A DNA stretch of 64,000 nucleotides from Pseudomonas sessilinigenes. GTDB taxonomy: Bacteria; Pseudomonadota; Gammaproteobacteria; Pseudomonadales; Pseudomonadaceae. Under the pieces are notes generated by a model, which ran no database searches, was not told the origin of the DNA, and saw only the letters and a list, made by a program, of their open reading frames with translations. The DNA lies in contig NZ_CP027706.1 in NCBI RefSeq assembly GCF_003850565.1, positions 5,642,001 to 5,706,000 on the forward strand. Reading direction: 5' to 3'. Shown here one piece after another: positions 8,072-16,429 of the stretch (position 1 is the first letter of the stretch; every line of letters starts with the position of its first letter). Both the position numbers and the translations under genes were made by a program.

Positions 8072-8679
8072 TTGCTGGTGATCGTGGTGTTGTCGTGGCG
8101 TGCCAGCCAGGTATGCAGCAGCGCGAAGTTCAGCGAAAACTCCGGCATCTGCAGCAGGGCGCCGCAGAACACTTCACCGATGATCTTGTGGATCAGTTGC
8201 ACGGCCTGCGGGTTGTTCAGCAGCGTGGCGATGTCGCGGCTCAAGACACTGAAGCTCCAGACCTTCTGGTTCAGGCCCAGGCCGACGAACCAGCGGAACA
8301 GCAGGTTGTAGTTGAGCTGTTCGTAAAGCTGCTGTTCGCTTTGGACCGAGTACAAAAGCTGCAACAACAGGATGTGCATCACCGTACGCGGCGCGATGAA
8401 CATACCGGCCTCGGCATGGAGGCTCAGGAACAGGTCGCCCTGCTGATCAAGCAACTCCTCGATCTGCGGGCGCAGCAACACCAGCGAATGCCCCGGCGGG
8501 ATGTAGCTGGACACCTCCTTCAAGGCCCCCTGCCAATCATCCTGGGACACGATCCAGACCCACGGAGCGCCATAGCGATAGACCGAGACCGGCTTCTTGC
8601 GAGCCGCTTCGACAATCTTCGACAGCCGTTGGTCCAGCTCCTGCATGCCCACTTTCGAGTAGCGTTCCATAGTCCCCAT
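8068..8679 (-). CDS. phdA: PhdA-like protein: Phd antitoxin-like N-terminus plus IS5-transposase-like (DUF772) domain
   Basis: A 203-residue protein and first gene of the pdtB operon. Residues 1-55 (MERYSKVGMQELDQRLSKIV, then RYGAPWVWIVSQDDW) resemble a Phd/YefM antitoxin N-terminus. The rest resembles the N-terminal DUF772 (InsH-type) domain of IS5-family transposases: LLLQLLYSVQSEQQLYEQLN, then NYNLLFRWFVGLGLNQKVW, then SFSVLSRD. No DDE catalytic domain follows and no toxin gene adjoins. ATG 8679 has GGGAG 7 nt upstream; ATG 8670 is possible. In P. aeruginosa, PA0691 (PhdA) lies between pdtA and pdtB and has been linked to BfmR and phage-mediated lysis in biofilms. Whether this protein binds DNA or a toxin is not shown. 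Confidence 0.8.
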   Translation of the reverse strand: MGTMERYSKVGMQELDQRLSKIVEAARKKPVSVYRYGAPWVWIVSQDDWQGALKEVSSYIPPGHSLVLLRPQIEELLDQQGDLFLSLHAEAGMFIAPRTVMHILLLQLLYSVQSEQQLYEQLNYNLLFRWFVGLGLNQKVWSFSVLSRDIATLLNNPQAVQLIHKIIGEVFCGALLQMPEFSLNFALLHTWLARHDNTTITSN

Positions 8680-8782
8680 AGCCTCACTCCCGGCATCCCG
8701 CCTCGGCTTAAAAAAGTGGCCTTGCGGCCCCCTCAAGCGCGTTACATACCCAAGACCCAAGTGGCTATGCGCTACCGAACTT

Positions 8783-8800
8783 TTGTCATAAAAGCTTCAT
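8783..8800. promoter_or_regulatory. Pho-box-like 18-mer upstream of phdA-pdtB
   Basis: TTGTCATAAAAGCTTCAT on the plus strand matches the PhoB layout CTGTCAT-N4-CTGTCAT at 10 of 14 half-site positions, with an AT-rich 4-nt spacer. It ends about 104 nt before the phdA start, in reversed orientation relative to the gene. The same arrangement occurs before pdtA. Regulatory function is inferred. Confidence 0.4.
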
Positions 8801-8838
8801 TCACAACCTGAAAATCAAACTGCCATCACAGCAATTCA

Positions 8839-9033
8839 ACCGCTGCCGCAGGCTGCGTTGGGTCGGATATATGGAGGGGCTACAACCACCGCACAGGCTC
8901 GTGTAGCCGCTGCCGCAGGCTGTGCAGGGGTGCGCAGCGCCCACCAGGCCGGGCGCCGCGTTGGGCCAGATACATAGGGAGCCATGGCCGCTGGGCGGCC
9001 GATCGCAGCCTCACAGGCTCGGCAGCGGCTACA
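8839..9033. repeat. Cluster of REP-like repeats (CCGCTGCCGCAGGCTG type)
   Basis: Three copies of a Pseudomonas REP-like unit occur here. Direct copies are near 8839-8858 (CCGCTGCCGCAGGCTGCG) and 8903-8922 (GTAGCCGCTGCCGCAGGCTG). An inverted copy at about 9003-9033 (CGCAGCC...GGCAGCGGCTACA) forms a large inverted pair with them. This fills most of the 349-nt interval between phdA and the methyltransferase gene. The inverted copy supplies the methyltransferase stop codon. Confidence 0.75.
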
Positions 9034-9643
9034 GGGGATGTTGGGCGATCACGTCAATCCGGTGCCAATGCTTGGTCCCCCGCAGGCTGGGGCCGTCGTA
9101 CTCGTGGACCTGGACGTGGATCAAGTCGAAATCGAGAAACAAGGCACGAACTTCTGGCTCGGAGTGAAACGTTCTCGACGGATCGCCCGCCCAGCCATCC
9201 CTGTCGCCAAAGAACTGGCCCACGAAGATCCCTCCGGGAAGCAGGGCAGCCCTGACCGTGGCCCAGAATTTTTCAAAGCTTTGCGGATGACAAAATGGCA
9301 TCGACATGCCGGCATGGATCAATGAGGCCGCCGGCAATGCCACAAGGTCCTCGAACCTTTGCACGACAGCGACGCATTCGCGGCATGGGAAGCCTGCGCC
9401 GATGGCCCTGGCCCTTTCGATTGCACCAAGTTCCTGGTCTATCGCCAGAACATCCCACCCTGCCGCCATCAGGGCACGGGTTTCGTTACCAGCGCCGCAC
9501 CCCAGGTCAATGGCTCTTGCCGAACCTGTCGAAAGGCTTGCAAGCGCCATCGCAGCCTGAAGCAGCGATGAGGCCGGACGCTCCTTGTGATGCTCGTAGT
9601 AGGTGCTCCACGGTGCTGGACCGCCTGGATTTCGCGACTGCAT
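9029..9643 (-). CDS. Class I SAM-dependent methyltransferase
   Basis: A 204-residue Rossmann-fold methyltransferase with motif I AIDLGCGAGNETRALMAAGW (about residues 44-63). The acidic residue of motif II is in VLAIDQELGAIERA, and later strands are at LIHAGMSMPFCHP and LLPGGIFVGQFFGDRDGW. The C-terminal YDGPSLRGTKHWHRIDVIAQ is typical of small Tam/UbiE-like methyltransferases related to tellurite-resistance TehB. The substrate cannot be read from sequence. The TAG stop at 9031-9029 lies inside a REP element, so the last residues (AQHPL) may have been altered by repeat insertion. It is a single gene, not obviously in an operon. Confidence 0.85.
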   Translation of the reverse strand: MQSRNPGGPAPWSTYYEHHKERPASSLLQAAMALASLSTGSARAIDLGCGAGNETRALMAAGWDVLAIDQELGAIERARAIGAGFPCRECVAVVQRFEDLVALPAASLIHAGMSMPFCHPQSFEKFWATVRAALLPGGIFVGQFFGDRDGWAGDPSRTFHSEPEVRALFLDFDLIHVQVHEYDGPSLRGTKHWHRIDVIAQHPL

Positions 9644-9849
9644 TCCTTGAACCGTTGCGGATGGTCATGGGTGGTGTAAGGCTTGGCGATACTGCCAGAG
9701 AGTGGATGACAGAATGTGAACAGTGGCATGGGCATAGGTAGCAATGTGAGAATGCGCACGCTTCGATACCCTGCGGCCGCCAGGTTCGGGGAGCTCCACA
9801 AGGATCAGGTCGACAAACGCTCACCCCATTGGAAAACCGGAATCACCCC

Positions 9850-10275
9850 ATGAAATTCACCTTGGCCGGTCAAGTCATCGACCCGAAGAGCGTCGGTTAT
9901 CGCAGCCTGGGCTTCGGCGAAGCGCTGGCCATCGCAGCAACCCCTTATGAGCTGCGCATCAGCCACAGTGAACTCCCACCGGATTTCCTGGACCACGCCG
10001 ACAGCTTTACCGCCCAATGCCAGAGCGATGACCTGGCCCAGGGCTTTATCGACATCCCGGAGCTGGAAGCGATCGACTACCCAGGTTTCAGGACACTTTT
10101 GACAAGCCATCCCGACCTGGCCGCGCGTTTGATCCGGGACTATCTGTACTTTGATTTGTTCTATTCGCTGTTTCCGAACTCAGTCGGCCTCGACGTCGTG
10201 ATCAACGACATCACCGACCTTTACCTGCAAGAGGACTCGATCATCGTCACGGGTAAAACATTCGCCGCTCGGTGA
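9850..10275 (+). CDS. Hypothetical protein next to the orphan VgrG
   Basis: A 141-residue acidic protein of unknown family, without signal peptide or membrane segment. Features include MKFTLAGQVIDPKSVGYRSL, IDIPELEAIDYPGF, and an aromatic stretch RDYLYFDLFYSLFPNSVGL that may form a hydrophobic core. It converges on the shortened vgrG, with 36 nt between the stops. ATG 9850 is chosen because TTG 9829 only adds an unlikely leader; the Shine-Dalgarno is weak. A T6SS-associated accessory or immunity role is only a location-based guess. Confidence 0.6.
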   Translation: MKFTLAGQVIDPKSVGYRSLGFGEALAIAATPYELRISHSELPPDFLDHADSFTAQCQSDDLAQGFIDIPELEAIDYPGFRTLLTSHPDLAARLIRDYLYFDLFYSLFPNSVGLDVVINDITDLYLQEDSIIVTGKTFAAR

Positions 10276-10311
10276 ATACCAGGTCGCGCACAAGGCAATG
10301 TGCTGGTCCTT

Positions 10312-11475
10312 TCAGCGACAGCACTGGCAGCCGCCGATCCGCGGTTGATCGGGGTCACCGTCAACAAAGGTGACCGTGACCTCCTCCCCGACCTGCAAGG
10401 GTTTCACCTGGCCGCATTCGCTGGCGGCGCCAACGAGCCAACAGCTGCTCTTGTCATCAAAGCGACCTTCACGGTCCCAGGGAAACCGCACCTTGACCCG
10501 TCCAGGGCGCGGCTCACCGGGTGTCTCTTCATCTTCCAGGGCGATGACCACCGCGACCTGGCTGCTTGGTACCTGGGGTTTGTGATGAACCACGGGGGGA
10601 CGATGGAACACCTCCCACGCCAGCGCTGTAAAACGGTTGCGATAGCCCTGGAGCGCGTCGTCGCCGGGCTCGACACCATCGTCCCAGGCCTCGGGTTGCC
10701 GGCCTTCATGGAAGACCTGGGTGAGCAGCCATAGATCGTTGCCCTGGCCTGGGCAATCCGAGCATTCCACCACATGGCCACTGTGCAAGTAGACCTGTTT
10801 GCTCTGCCCCTCGACTTGGCGATGAACCATGTAGCGGCGCTCCAGGGTGCGCGCACCCGGAACCTGGATGTGTTCGCCAGCCACCCAGCCGTTCTCTTGT
10901 GCTAGAGCCGTGGCCTGCCCGATCCTGGGAAAAGCCGTCCGGTCGTCGGCAAATACCAGCACATGACCTTGAGCGCTGTGCTGGAAGTGAAAGTGAATCC
11001 CCTCCTCTTCGCACAAACGCTGGATAAAGTGCAGATCGGTTTCATCGTATTGGGTGCGGTAGTCACGCTGGGGATAGGTCGCCTTCAGCTCCAACCGATA
11101 GGCATCGCCCAGGATGCCGTGCTCCTCCAGTATCAGGGCGACGATTTTCGGCACCGAGAATCCTTGATAGACCCTGCGATTGATGCGGTGGCGCAAATAG
11201 GACAGGTGCGGAACAAGGACCGCTCGGTAGCGATCGCCACTGCGCTCGATGTGGTAGATCCGCCCATGAATTCCCCTACCCTGCGGGTCGAAACCCAGAA
11301 ACGCCTCGGCGTCGACCAGGCTTTCCAGGTCCAGGCCAGGGTTTGCAAGCCACTCCATATTGAAGAAGTAAGGCTTGCTGATTGCCTCCTCACCACTAAA
11401 TTCGAGCACTTGAACGTCGCGCTCGAGACCGTCGATTGTCAAACTGAAACATGTCTGATGGGCTGGTCTGGGCAT
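10312..11475 (-). CDS. vgrG: Shortened VgrG-like type VI secretion spike protein
   Basis: A 387-residue VgrG-related protein; full VgrG is usually 600-750 residues. The gp27-like part is well kept (FSLTIDGLERDVQVLEFSGE, GFSVPKIVALILEEHGILGD, YDETDLHFIQRLCEEEGIHF). It then jumps from RYMVHRQVEGQSKQVYLHSG to NDLWLLTQVFHEG, skipping about 70 residues of the usual middle region. It reaches the gp5 OB-fold (GRVKVRFPWDREGRFDDKSS) and stops soon after VTFVDGDPDQPRIGG, so the beta-helical needle is missing. The reading frame is intact. There are no tss genes, effector or PAAR gene nearby. It is either a decayed orphan or a mini-spike. Confidence 0.8.
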   Translation of the reverse strand: MPRPAHQTCFSLTIDGLERDVQVLEFSGEEAISKPYFFNMEWLANPGLDLESLVDAEAFLGFDPQGRGIHGRIYHIERSGDRYRAVLVPHLSYLRHRINRRVYQGFSVPKIVALILEEHGILGDAYRLELKATYPQRDYRTQYDETDLHFIQRLCEEEGIHFHFQHSAQGHVLVFADDRTAFPRIGQATALAQENGWVAGEHIQVPGARTLERRYMVHRQVEGQSKQVYLHSGHVVECSDCPGQGNDLWLLTQVFHEGRQPEAWDDGVEPGDDALQGYRNRFTALAWEVFHRPPVVHHKPQVPSSQVAVVIALEDEETPGEPRPGRVKVRFPWDREGRFDDKSSCWLVGAASECGQVKPLQVGEEVTVTFVDGDPDQPRIGGCQCCR

Positions 11476-11789
11476 CCACTGTTCTCGTATTGGATGAAGT
11501 GTTGAGTTGATGCTGTCGCGGACAGCAATGCAGGCATGGCTCTACTTGAAGAACCACGTCCAGGGCGAATCAATCTGATACTGCCTCGCCACCATTGCGA
11601 CCAACAGGGCTTGAACAACAGTAAACAATTACAAGTAATTGACTGTTCAACGACATGCAGACACTTGCGAGGAGCGCCTTGCATTTCCCAGTAACTTCTT
11701 ATCGAAACGACTTGCTGCTTTAACTCTTTGCAAGCTTTCGTAGAGGGTGAAAGCCTGCAAAGAACAATCATTGAGATGATCGGTCCGGA
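11476..11789. other. Gene-free, relatively AT-rich interval
   Basis: A 314-nt stretch between vgrG and the polyamine-type binding protein gene. The minus-strand open frame across it (11439-11771) does not read like a protein. Nothing recognisable (repeat, tRNA or terminator) is seen. The base composition is visibly poorer in GC than the rest of the window, like the two genes that follow. Confidence 0.5.
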
Positions 11790-12893
11790 TCAGATACTAC
11801 TCTTCACCTTGGTCCAGACCCGCGTGCGAATTCGCTCCAGTTTCAAGGGTAATGGCTCAAGCGGAACCAATTCAGCAACGACTTTCCGGTCTGGATAAAT
11901 CCATGGGTTGTCCCGCAACTTTTGTTCGACAAACTCCGTGGCATCCTTATTCGCATTAGGATAGAGCGTATGGTTTGAAGTCTTGGCAATAACTTCCGGG
12001 CGCAGCATGTAGTTGATGAACGCCAGCCCTTCCTTTGGATGGGGAGCGTCTTTTAGCAGCACCAGGTTTTCCGACCAGACCAGTGCCCCCTCGCGAGGAA
12101 GGCTGTAGGTAATCTTGCGGCCGGTGTTGGCCTTTTCATTAACGGCCTGTGCAGCAAGGGCACCGTTGGCCCATCCCACGACAACACAGATATTGCCATC
12201 AGCCAGGTCGGTGTCGATCTTGGACGAGTCGAAATAGAGGATGTAGGGACGGATCTTCAACAGCAGGGCTTGAGCCTTCTGGTAATCGTCCGGGTTTCTG
12301 CTGTTGCTGGGAAGTCCCAGGTAATGCAAGGCAATCGAGATGATCTCGCTTGGCGAGTCGAGCATCGCCACGCCACAGGATTGGAGCTTGCTGATGTTTT
12401 CTTCTTTAAATATCAGGTCCCAGCTATTCACCGGTGCATCATCGCCCAGCGCCGCCTTGACCTTATCGACGTCATAGCCAATGCCCGTGGTTCCCCACAA
12501 GTAAGGCACGGCATAACGGTTGCCTGGGTCGTTGACCGCGACCTGGGCCAGCAGATCTGGGTCGATATGCGCCAAGTTGCTCAGTTGACTGCGATCCAAC
12601 GGCTGCAGGACGCCGGCCTGGATCAGGCTGGGCAACACGTTGGAGGTTGCCACGACCACGTCATATCCGGTACGCCCGGCCATGACCTTGCTCTGCATGA
12701 TTTCAGCGCTGTCGAACGCATCCATGTGAATCCTGATGCCAGCGTCCCGCTCGAACTCCTTGGGAGTCTGTGGGGCGAGGAGCCCGAACCAGTTGTACAG
12801 GTACATCCCGGGTTCTGCAGCGGCCGCCGATGTGCTTATCCCCGCACACAGCAACGCAGCCGAAAAAATGGTTCGCAAACGAAGCTTTCTCAT
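11790..12893 (-). CDS. Polyamine-type ABC transporter periplasmic binding protein (PotF/SpuD-like)
   Basis: A 367-residue extracellular solute-binding protein with signal peptide RTIFSAALLCAGISTSAAAA. The PotD/PotF hallmark YLYNWFGLLAPQTPKEFERD is near the mature start, followed by YDVVVATSNVLPSLIQAGVL, VPYLWGTTGIGYDVDKV and ICVVVGWANGALAAQ. ATG 12893 has AAGGA 6 nt upstream. No permease or ATPase gene is adjacent, so it may serve a transporter elsewhere or act in sensing. It is divergent from the LuxR gene over a 140-nt interval. Both genes are lower in GC than the surroundings, which suggests transfer as a unit. Confidence 0.88.
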   Translation of the reverse strand: MRKLRLRTIFSAALLCAGISTSAAAAEPGMYLYNWFGLLAPQTPKEFERDAGIRIHMDAFDSAEIMQSKVMAGRTGYDVVVATSNVLPSLIQAGVLQPLDRSQLSNLAHIDPDLLAQVAVNDPGNRYAVPYLWGTTGIGYDVDKVKAALGDDAPVNSWDLIFKEENISKLQSCGVAMLDSPSEIISIALHYLGLPSNSRNPDDYQKAQALLLKIRPYILYFDSSKIDTDLADGNICVVVGWANGALAAQAVNEKANTGRKITYSLPREGALVWSENLVLLKDAPHPKEGLAFINYMLRPEVIAKTSNHTLYPNANKDATEFVEQKLRDNPWIYPDRKVVAELVPLEPLPLKLERIRTRVWTKVKSSI

Positions 12894-13012
12894 GCAACAT
12901 CCTTGTTCAAGCCGATGTGCCCTCATGGCCATCGTTAACACCCGAACGTGAATATACCGGGGGTTAACGAATAGTAAATACCTACGAATACTTACCTCTA
13001 GCCCACGACTCC

Positions 13013-13030
13013 CTAACCCTAAAGGGGTAG
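13013..13030. promoter_or_regulatory. Imperfect palindrome overlapping the luxR-type ribosome-binding region
   Basis: CTAACCCTAAAGGGGTAG is a 7-bp inverted repeat (one mismatch) around TAAA. It contains the AAGGGG that would serve as Shine-Dalgarno for ATG 13034. It could be an operator or an RNA hairpin masking the start; neither is demonstrated. Confidence 0.35.
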
Positions 13031-13033
13031 AAA

Positions 13034-13825
13034 ATGCCGCTCGACCTTCATAGCCTGGCCTGGCATCGATCGATTGGAAAACTGATCATGCAGTTGAATC
13101 GTCCAGAGTTCTGGAGCTCGCTTATTCGGACATTGAATGAATATGTACAAGTCGATAACTGGGTCGTATTGATTTTCAGCAGCAAACAAGTTCAGGTTGT
13201 CAGTCTCCCCGAAGTAGCAGATACCGAAGAGGTGGACGCATTTACCCAGCGTTACGTCAAGGGGCTTTATCTGCTGGACCCTTTCTACATAGCCAATCGA
13301 GAGAACCCACAAAGTGGTTTCTTTCACTTGTTGGATATCGTTCCTGAGTATTTCCTCGAAACCGAGTACTACCACAAGTACTTTGCACAATACATTTCTG
13401 TAGATGAAGTGCAGTACAACGCGCAACTCGACGGGGACAGGACCTTATGCATCTCCATTGGTAGCAGCACTCACTTTTGCCAGGACCAGATCACCATGCT
13501 CGATATCATCAAGCCATGGGTGATCGCCTTGATGCATCAGCGCATGAGTTTCGAGATCGAGGAAGAGAAGCACCTCACCAGCGCGCCTTTATGGTCGCAA
13601 ACCATTACCCAGCTCGGCACGCAGATAACCACGCGGGAAAGCGACGTGCTCAGGCTATTGCTCAGTGGCTTCTCCAACAAGGAGATCGCCGGAAAACTCT
13701 GCCTGTCGGCCGAAACGATCAAGGTTCACCGCCGCAACATCTACGCAAAGTTGAACATCAAGTCCCAATCCGAACTGTTCGCTCGCTTCTTCATGCCCAA
13801 GAAAGATGCCTTTTCTTCAGTTTGA
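13034..13825 (+). CDS. LuxR-family transcriptional regulator
   Basis: A 263-residue regulator. The N-terminal about 190 residues are a sensor-like region without a receiver Asp or the canonical autoinducer-binding Trp/Tyr pattern (VDNWVVLIFSSKQVQVVSLP, then KGLYLLDPFYIANRENPQSG). The C-terminal LuxR HTH is clear (TTRESDVLRLLLSGFSNKEI, AGKLCLSAETIKVHRRNIYA, KLNIKSQSELFARF). AGGGG precedes ATG 13034 by about 7 nt. The divergent polyamine-type binding protein is the natural regulatory target. Low GC content matches that neighbour. Confidence 0.88.
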   Translation: MPLDLHSLAWHRSIGKLIMQLNRPEFWSSLIRTLNEYVQVDNWVVLIFSSKQVQVVSLPEVADTEEVDAFTQRYVKGLYLLDPFYIANRENPQSGFFHLLDIVPEYFLETEYYHKYFAQYISVDEVQYNAQLDGDRTLCISIGSSTHFCQDQITMLDIIKPWVIALMHQRMSFEIEEEKHLTSAPLWSQTITQLGTQITTRESDVLRLLLSGFSNKEIAGKLCLSAETIKVHRRNIYAKLNIKSQSELFARFFMPKKDAFSSV

Positions 13826-13933
13826 AACAAGACGTCCCGATCCCGCCCTACTGATTCGAAGCTGGCCTGCTTGATCATCGCGAGCTGATTCCGGGAGGTG
13901 CGCGTAAGCGGCGCATCTTTTGGCCCCCACGGC

Positions 13934-13953
13934 ATTTCGTATAAGATATTCGC
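13934..13953. promoter_or_regulatory. Putative GntR operator 1 (autoregulation)
   Basis: ATTTCGTATAAGATATTCGC lies about 25 nt before the GTG start of the GntR gene. It shares CGTATA(A/C)GATATTCG with operator 3 and the CGTATA core with operator 2. An FCD-type GntR dimer could bind here. Inferred from recurrence of the motif. Confidence 0.55.
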
Positions 13954-13977
13954 ATTCATCCTCACTCGGTAACCCTC

Positions 13978-14643
13978 GTGCCCCTGCCCTTTCACAAAGC
14001 CCCCAACCTTGGCGTCGTGCCCTCGACCTCGGAAATCATTGCCAAGCACCTGCGTGAAGCCATCATCTCCGGCCACCTGGCTGAAGGCGAACCGGTGCGC
14101 CAGGACGACATCGCCCAGGTGTTCAATGTCAGCAAGATTCCGGTGCGCGAGGCGCTCAAGCGCCTGGAGGCCGAGGGGCTGGTGGACTTTCATCGCAATC
14201 GCGGCGCCCTGGTGACCAAGATCTCCGAGCCAGAGCTGGCCCAGATGTTCGAAGTGAGGGTGCTACTGGAGGTCCAGGCGATCCGCCTGGCCGTTCCCAA
14301 CATGACCGAAGAAACCTTTGCCCGGGCCGAAGCGATCTGCGCCGAGTTCGTCGGGGAGAACGACATCGGCCGTTGGGCCGAACTCAATTGGGAATTGCAT
14401 GCCTGCCTGTACGAGCCGGCCCAGCGCCCTTTCCTGGTCAACCTGATCCGCTCGATCCACGACAAGATCGAACGCTACCTGCGCATGCAGATGAGCCTTT
14501 CAGCCGGGAAGGATCGCGCCGACCACGAGCACAAGGACATCGTCGCCGCCTGCCGCAGCGGGAATGTCGAACTCGCGGCCAAGCTGATCGAAGAGCACAT
14601 CAACGGCGTCTGCCAGAGCCTGTACGAACACCTGCCCCACTGA
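13978..14643 (+). CDS. GntR-family (FadR/FCD) transcriptional regulator
   Basis: A 221-residue FCD-type GntR. The winged HTH spans about residues 15-75 ([54 protein letters not shown]). The all-helical FCD effector domain has the metal/ligand-type residues in [28 protein letters not shown] and [15 protein letters not shown]. It starts with GTG 13978. Three copies of a CGTATA-centred motif lie before it, before the transporter and before the DapA-family gene, so it likely represses this catabolic cluster and itself, released by a hydroxyproline-type or keto-acid effector. Confidence 0.9.
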   Translation: MPLPFHKAPNLGVVPSTSEIIAKHLREAIISGHLAEGEPVRQDDIAQVFNVSKIPVREALKRLEAEGLVDFHRNRGALVTKISEPELAQMFEVRVLLEVQAIRLAVPNMTEETFARAEAICAEFVGENDIGRWAELNWELHACLYEPAQRPFLVNLIRSIHDKIERYLRMQMSLSAGKDRADHEHKDIVAACRSGNVELAAKLIEEHINGVCQSLYEHLPH

Positions 14644-14812
14644 CCGCTACTGGTTGCTCCGTTAGGTGGCATCCCCCATGGCGGGTGCCACCTGTCGTAA
14701 CACCCTCGCGCCCATGGCCTGCATCGAGGCCAACATCTGACACACACAGAATCAAGGCTTGCAGCTCGATGGCGAGCGGCTGGCTATTCTGGCGTCAATC
14801 TTGCTTTGAAAT

Positions 14813-14828
14813 ATATCGTATACGAAAT
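14813..14828. promoter_or_regulatory. Putative GntR operator 2 (transporter promoter)
   Basis: ATATCGTATACGAAAT contains the perfect palindrome TCGTATACGA. It sits about 88 nt before ATG 14916 of the MHS transporter gene. Confidence 0.6.
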
Positions 14829-14915
14829 ACAGTATATGCCGACTGTTTCAACAGTCAGGCCTGGCGCAGTGCCCAGGCAACCCCCTCTAACAAGATCTAT
14901 CGGAGTGCGACATTG

Positions 14916-16289
14916 ATGACCTCGACGACTTCTGCAACAGCCAGCGAACTGGAACGAACGGCGGGCAAGGCCCCCGCCGGGATCAAGCGAGTGGTGGCCG
15001 CAGCGATGGCCGGTGCCGTGGCCGAGTGGTACGAGTTCTTTCTATACGGCACCGCCTCGGCCCTGGTGTTCGGCCAATTGTTCTTCCGCCAGACCGGTAG
15101 CGCGGTGGATGGCATCATCGCGGCCTTCGCCCTGTATGCCGTAGGCTTCCTGGCCAGGCCGATCGGCGGGCTGGTCTTCGGTCATTACGGCGACAAGATC
15201 GGACGCAAGCATCTGCTACAGATCAGCCTGGTGGTGGTCGGTATCACCACGTTCCTGATGGGGTGCCTGCCCACCTTCGAACGCATCGGTTACGCCGCCC
15301 CCATCCTGCTGGTGCTGCTGCGGTTGATCCAGGGATTCGCCTTCGGGGGTGAATGGGGAGGCGCGGTACTGCTGGTGTCCGAGCACAGCCCGGACAACCG
15401 CCGCGGATTCTGGGCCAGTTGGCCGCAAGCCGGGGTCCCGGCCGGTAACCTGATTGCAACGGTGATCCTGCTGCTTCTGTCATCCAATCTCAGCGAGGCG
15501 CAGTTCCTTGACTGGGGCTGGCGCGTAGCGTTCTGGTTCTCCGCCGTCGTGGTCCTGGTCGGCTACTGGATCCGCACCCGGGTCGATGACGCCCCCATCT
15601 TCAAGGAAGCCCAGGCCCGCCAGCACAAGATCGAGAAAGAGCAGCTGGGCGTGGTCGAGGTCGTCACAAAATACTGGCGTGAAGTGCTGATCGGCATCGG
15701 CGCCCGGTTTGCCGAGAACATCCTCTATTACATCGTCGTCACGTTCTCGATCACCTACCTCAAGCTGGTCGTGCACAAAGACACTTCGCAAATCCTGCTA
15801 TTGATGTTCGGCGCCCACCTGTTGCACTTCTTCATGATTCCCTTCATGGGCTACCTGTCCGACATCATCGGGCGCAAACCGGTGTACCTGATCGGTGCGA
15901 TACTTACCGGCTTCTGGGGCTTCGTCGGGTTCCCCATGATGGATACCGGGAACGACTGGCTGATCATGGCCGCCATCACCCTGGGCCTGGCTATCGAATC
16001 CATGACCTATGCGCCCTACTCCGCCTTGATGTCGGAACTGTTCCCGACCCATGTGCGCTATACGGCCCTGTCCCTCTGCTACCAGGTGGCGCCCATTCTC
16101 GCCGGCTCCCTGGCACCGCTGATCGCCATTACCCTGCTCAAGGAATACAACAGCTCGACGCCGATCGCCTGGTACCTGGTGGCATCGGCCGTGATCTCGA
16201 TCATTGCCGTGGCGGCCGCCAGGGAGACCCGTGGCATGTCGCTGCGCGAGGTGGACAAGGCGTCGGCGGCGCGGGTCTCCAGTCGCTGA
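14916..16289 (+). CDS. MFS transporter, metabolite:H+ symporter (MHS) family
   Basis: A 457-residue, 12-span symporter of the ProP/ShiA/KgtP type. Signatures are [20 protein letters not shown] in span 1, the A-motif [38 protein letters not shown], and the second-half A-motif [17 protein letters not shown]. The true start is ATG 14916 with CGGAG 10 nt upstream; an open frame runs further 5' but reads as non-coding. It lies between the GntR gene and the DapA-family gene and carries a GntR-type operator in its leader. It is therefore probably the uptake system for the hydroxyproline-type substrate of this cluster. Confidence 0.9.
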   Translation: MTSTTSATASELERTAGKAPAGIKRVVAAAMAGAVAEWYEFFLYGTASALVFGQLFFRQTGSAVDGIIAAFALYAVGFLARPIGGLVFGHYGDKIGRKHLLQISLVVVGITTFLMGCLPTFERIGYAAPILLVLLRLIQGFAFGGEWGGAVLLVSEHSPDNRRGFWASWPQAGVPAGNLIATVILLLLSSNLSEAQFLDWGWRVAFWFSAVVVLVGYWIRTRVDDAPIFKEAQARQHKIEKEQLGVVEVVTKYWREVLIGIGARFAENILYYIVVTFSITYLKLVVHKDTSQILLLMFGAHLLHFFMIPFMGYLSDIIGRKPVYLIGAILTGFWGFVGFPMMDTGNDWLIMAAITLGLAIESMTYAPYSALMSELFPTHVRYTALSLCYQVAPILAGSLAPLIAITLLKEYNSSTPIAWYLVASAVISIIAVAAARETRGMSLREVDKASAARVSSR

Positions 16290-16429
16290 TACTCCCCTCG
16301 CCCTGACCCGGCTCACGGAAGAGCCCCTTGGCCTGCAAGCTTTGATGAGCCCTGCAATCCAGGCCGTTTACCCAGAACGCCGCCATTTGAAATGACAACC
16401 GAGGCTTTACTTCCCAAGGCATCGATTAT

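Noticed and set aside
9805..10110. 101-codon minus-strand frame opposite the hypothetical gene at 9850-10275
   Set aside because: The plus-strand frame is longer and reads as a typical soluble protein. The minus frame has no supporting start signal.
11439..11771. 110-codon minus-strand frame between vgrG and the binding-protein gene
   Set aside because: No Shine-Dalgarno, unlikely amino-acid composition and overlap with the vgrG start. Better read as intergenic.
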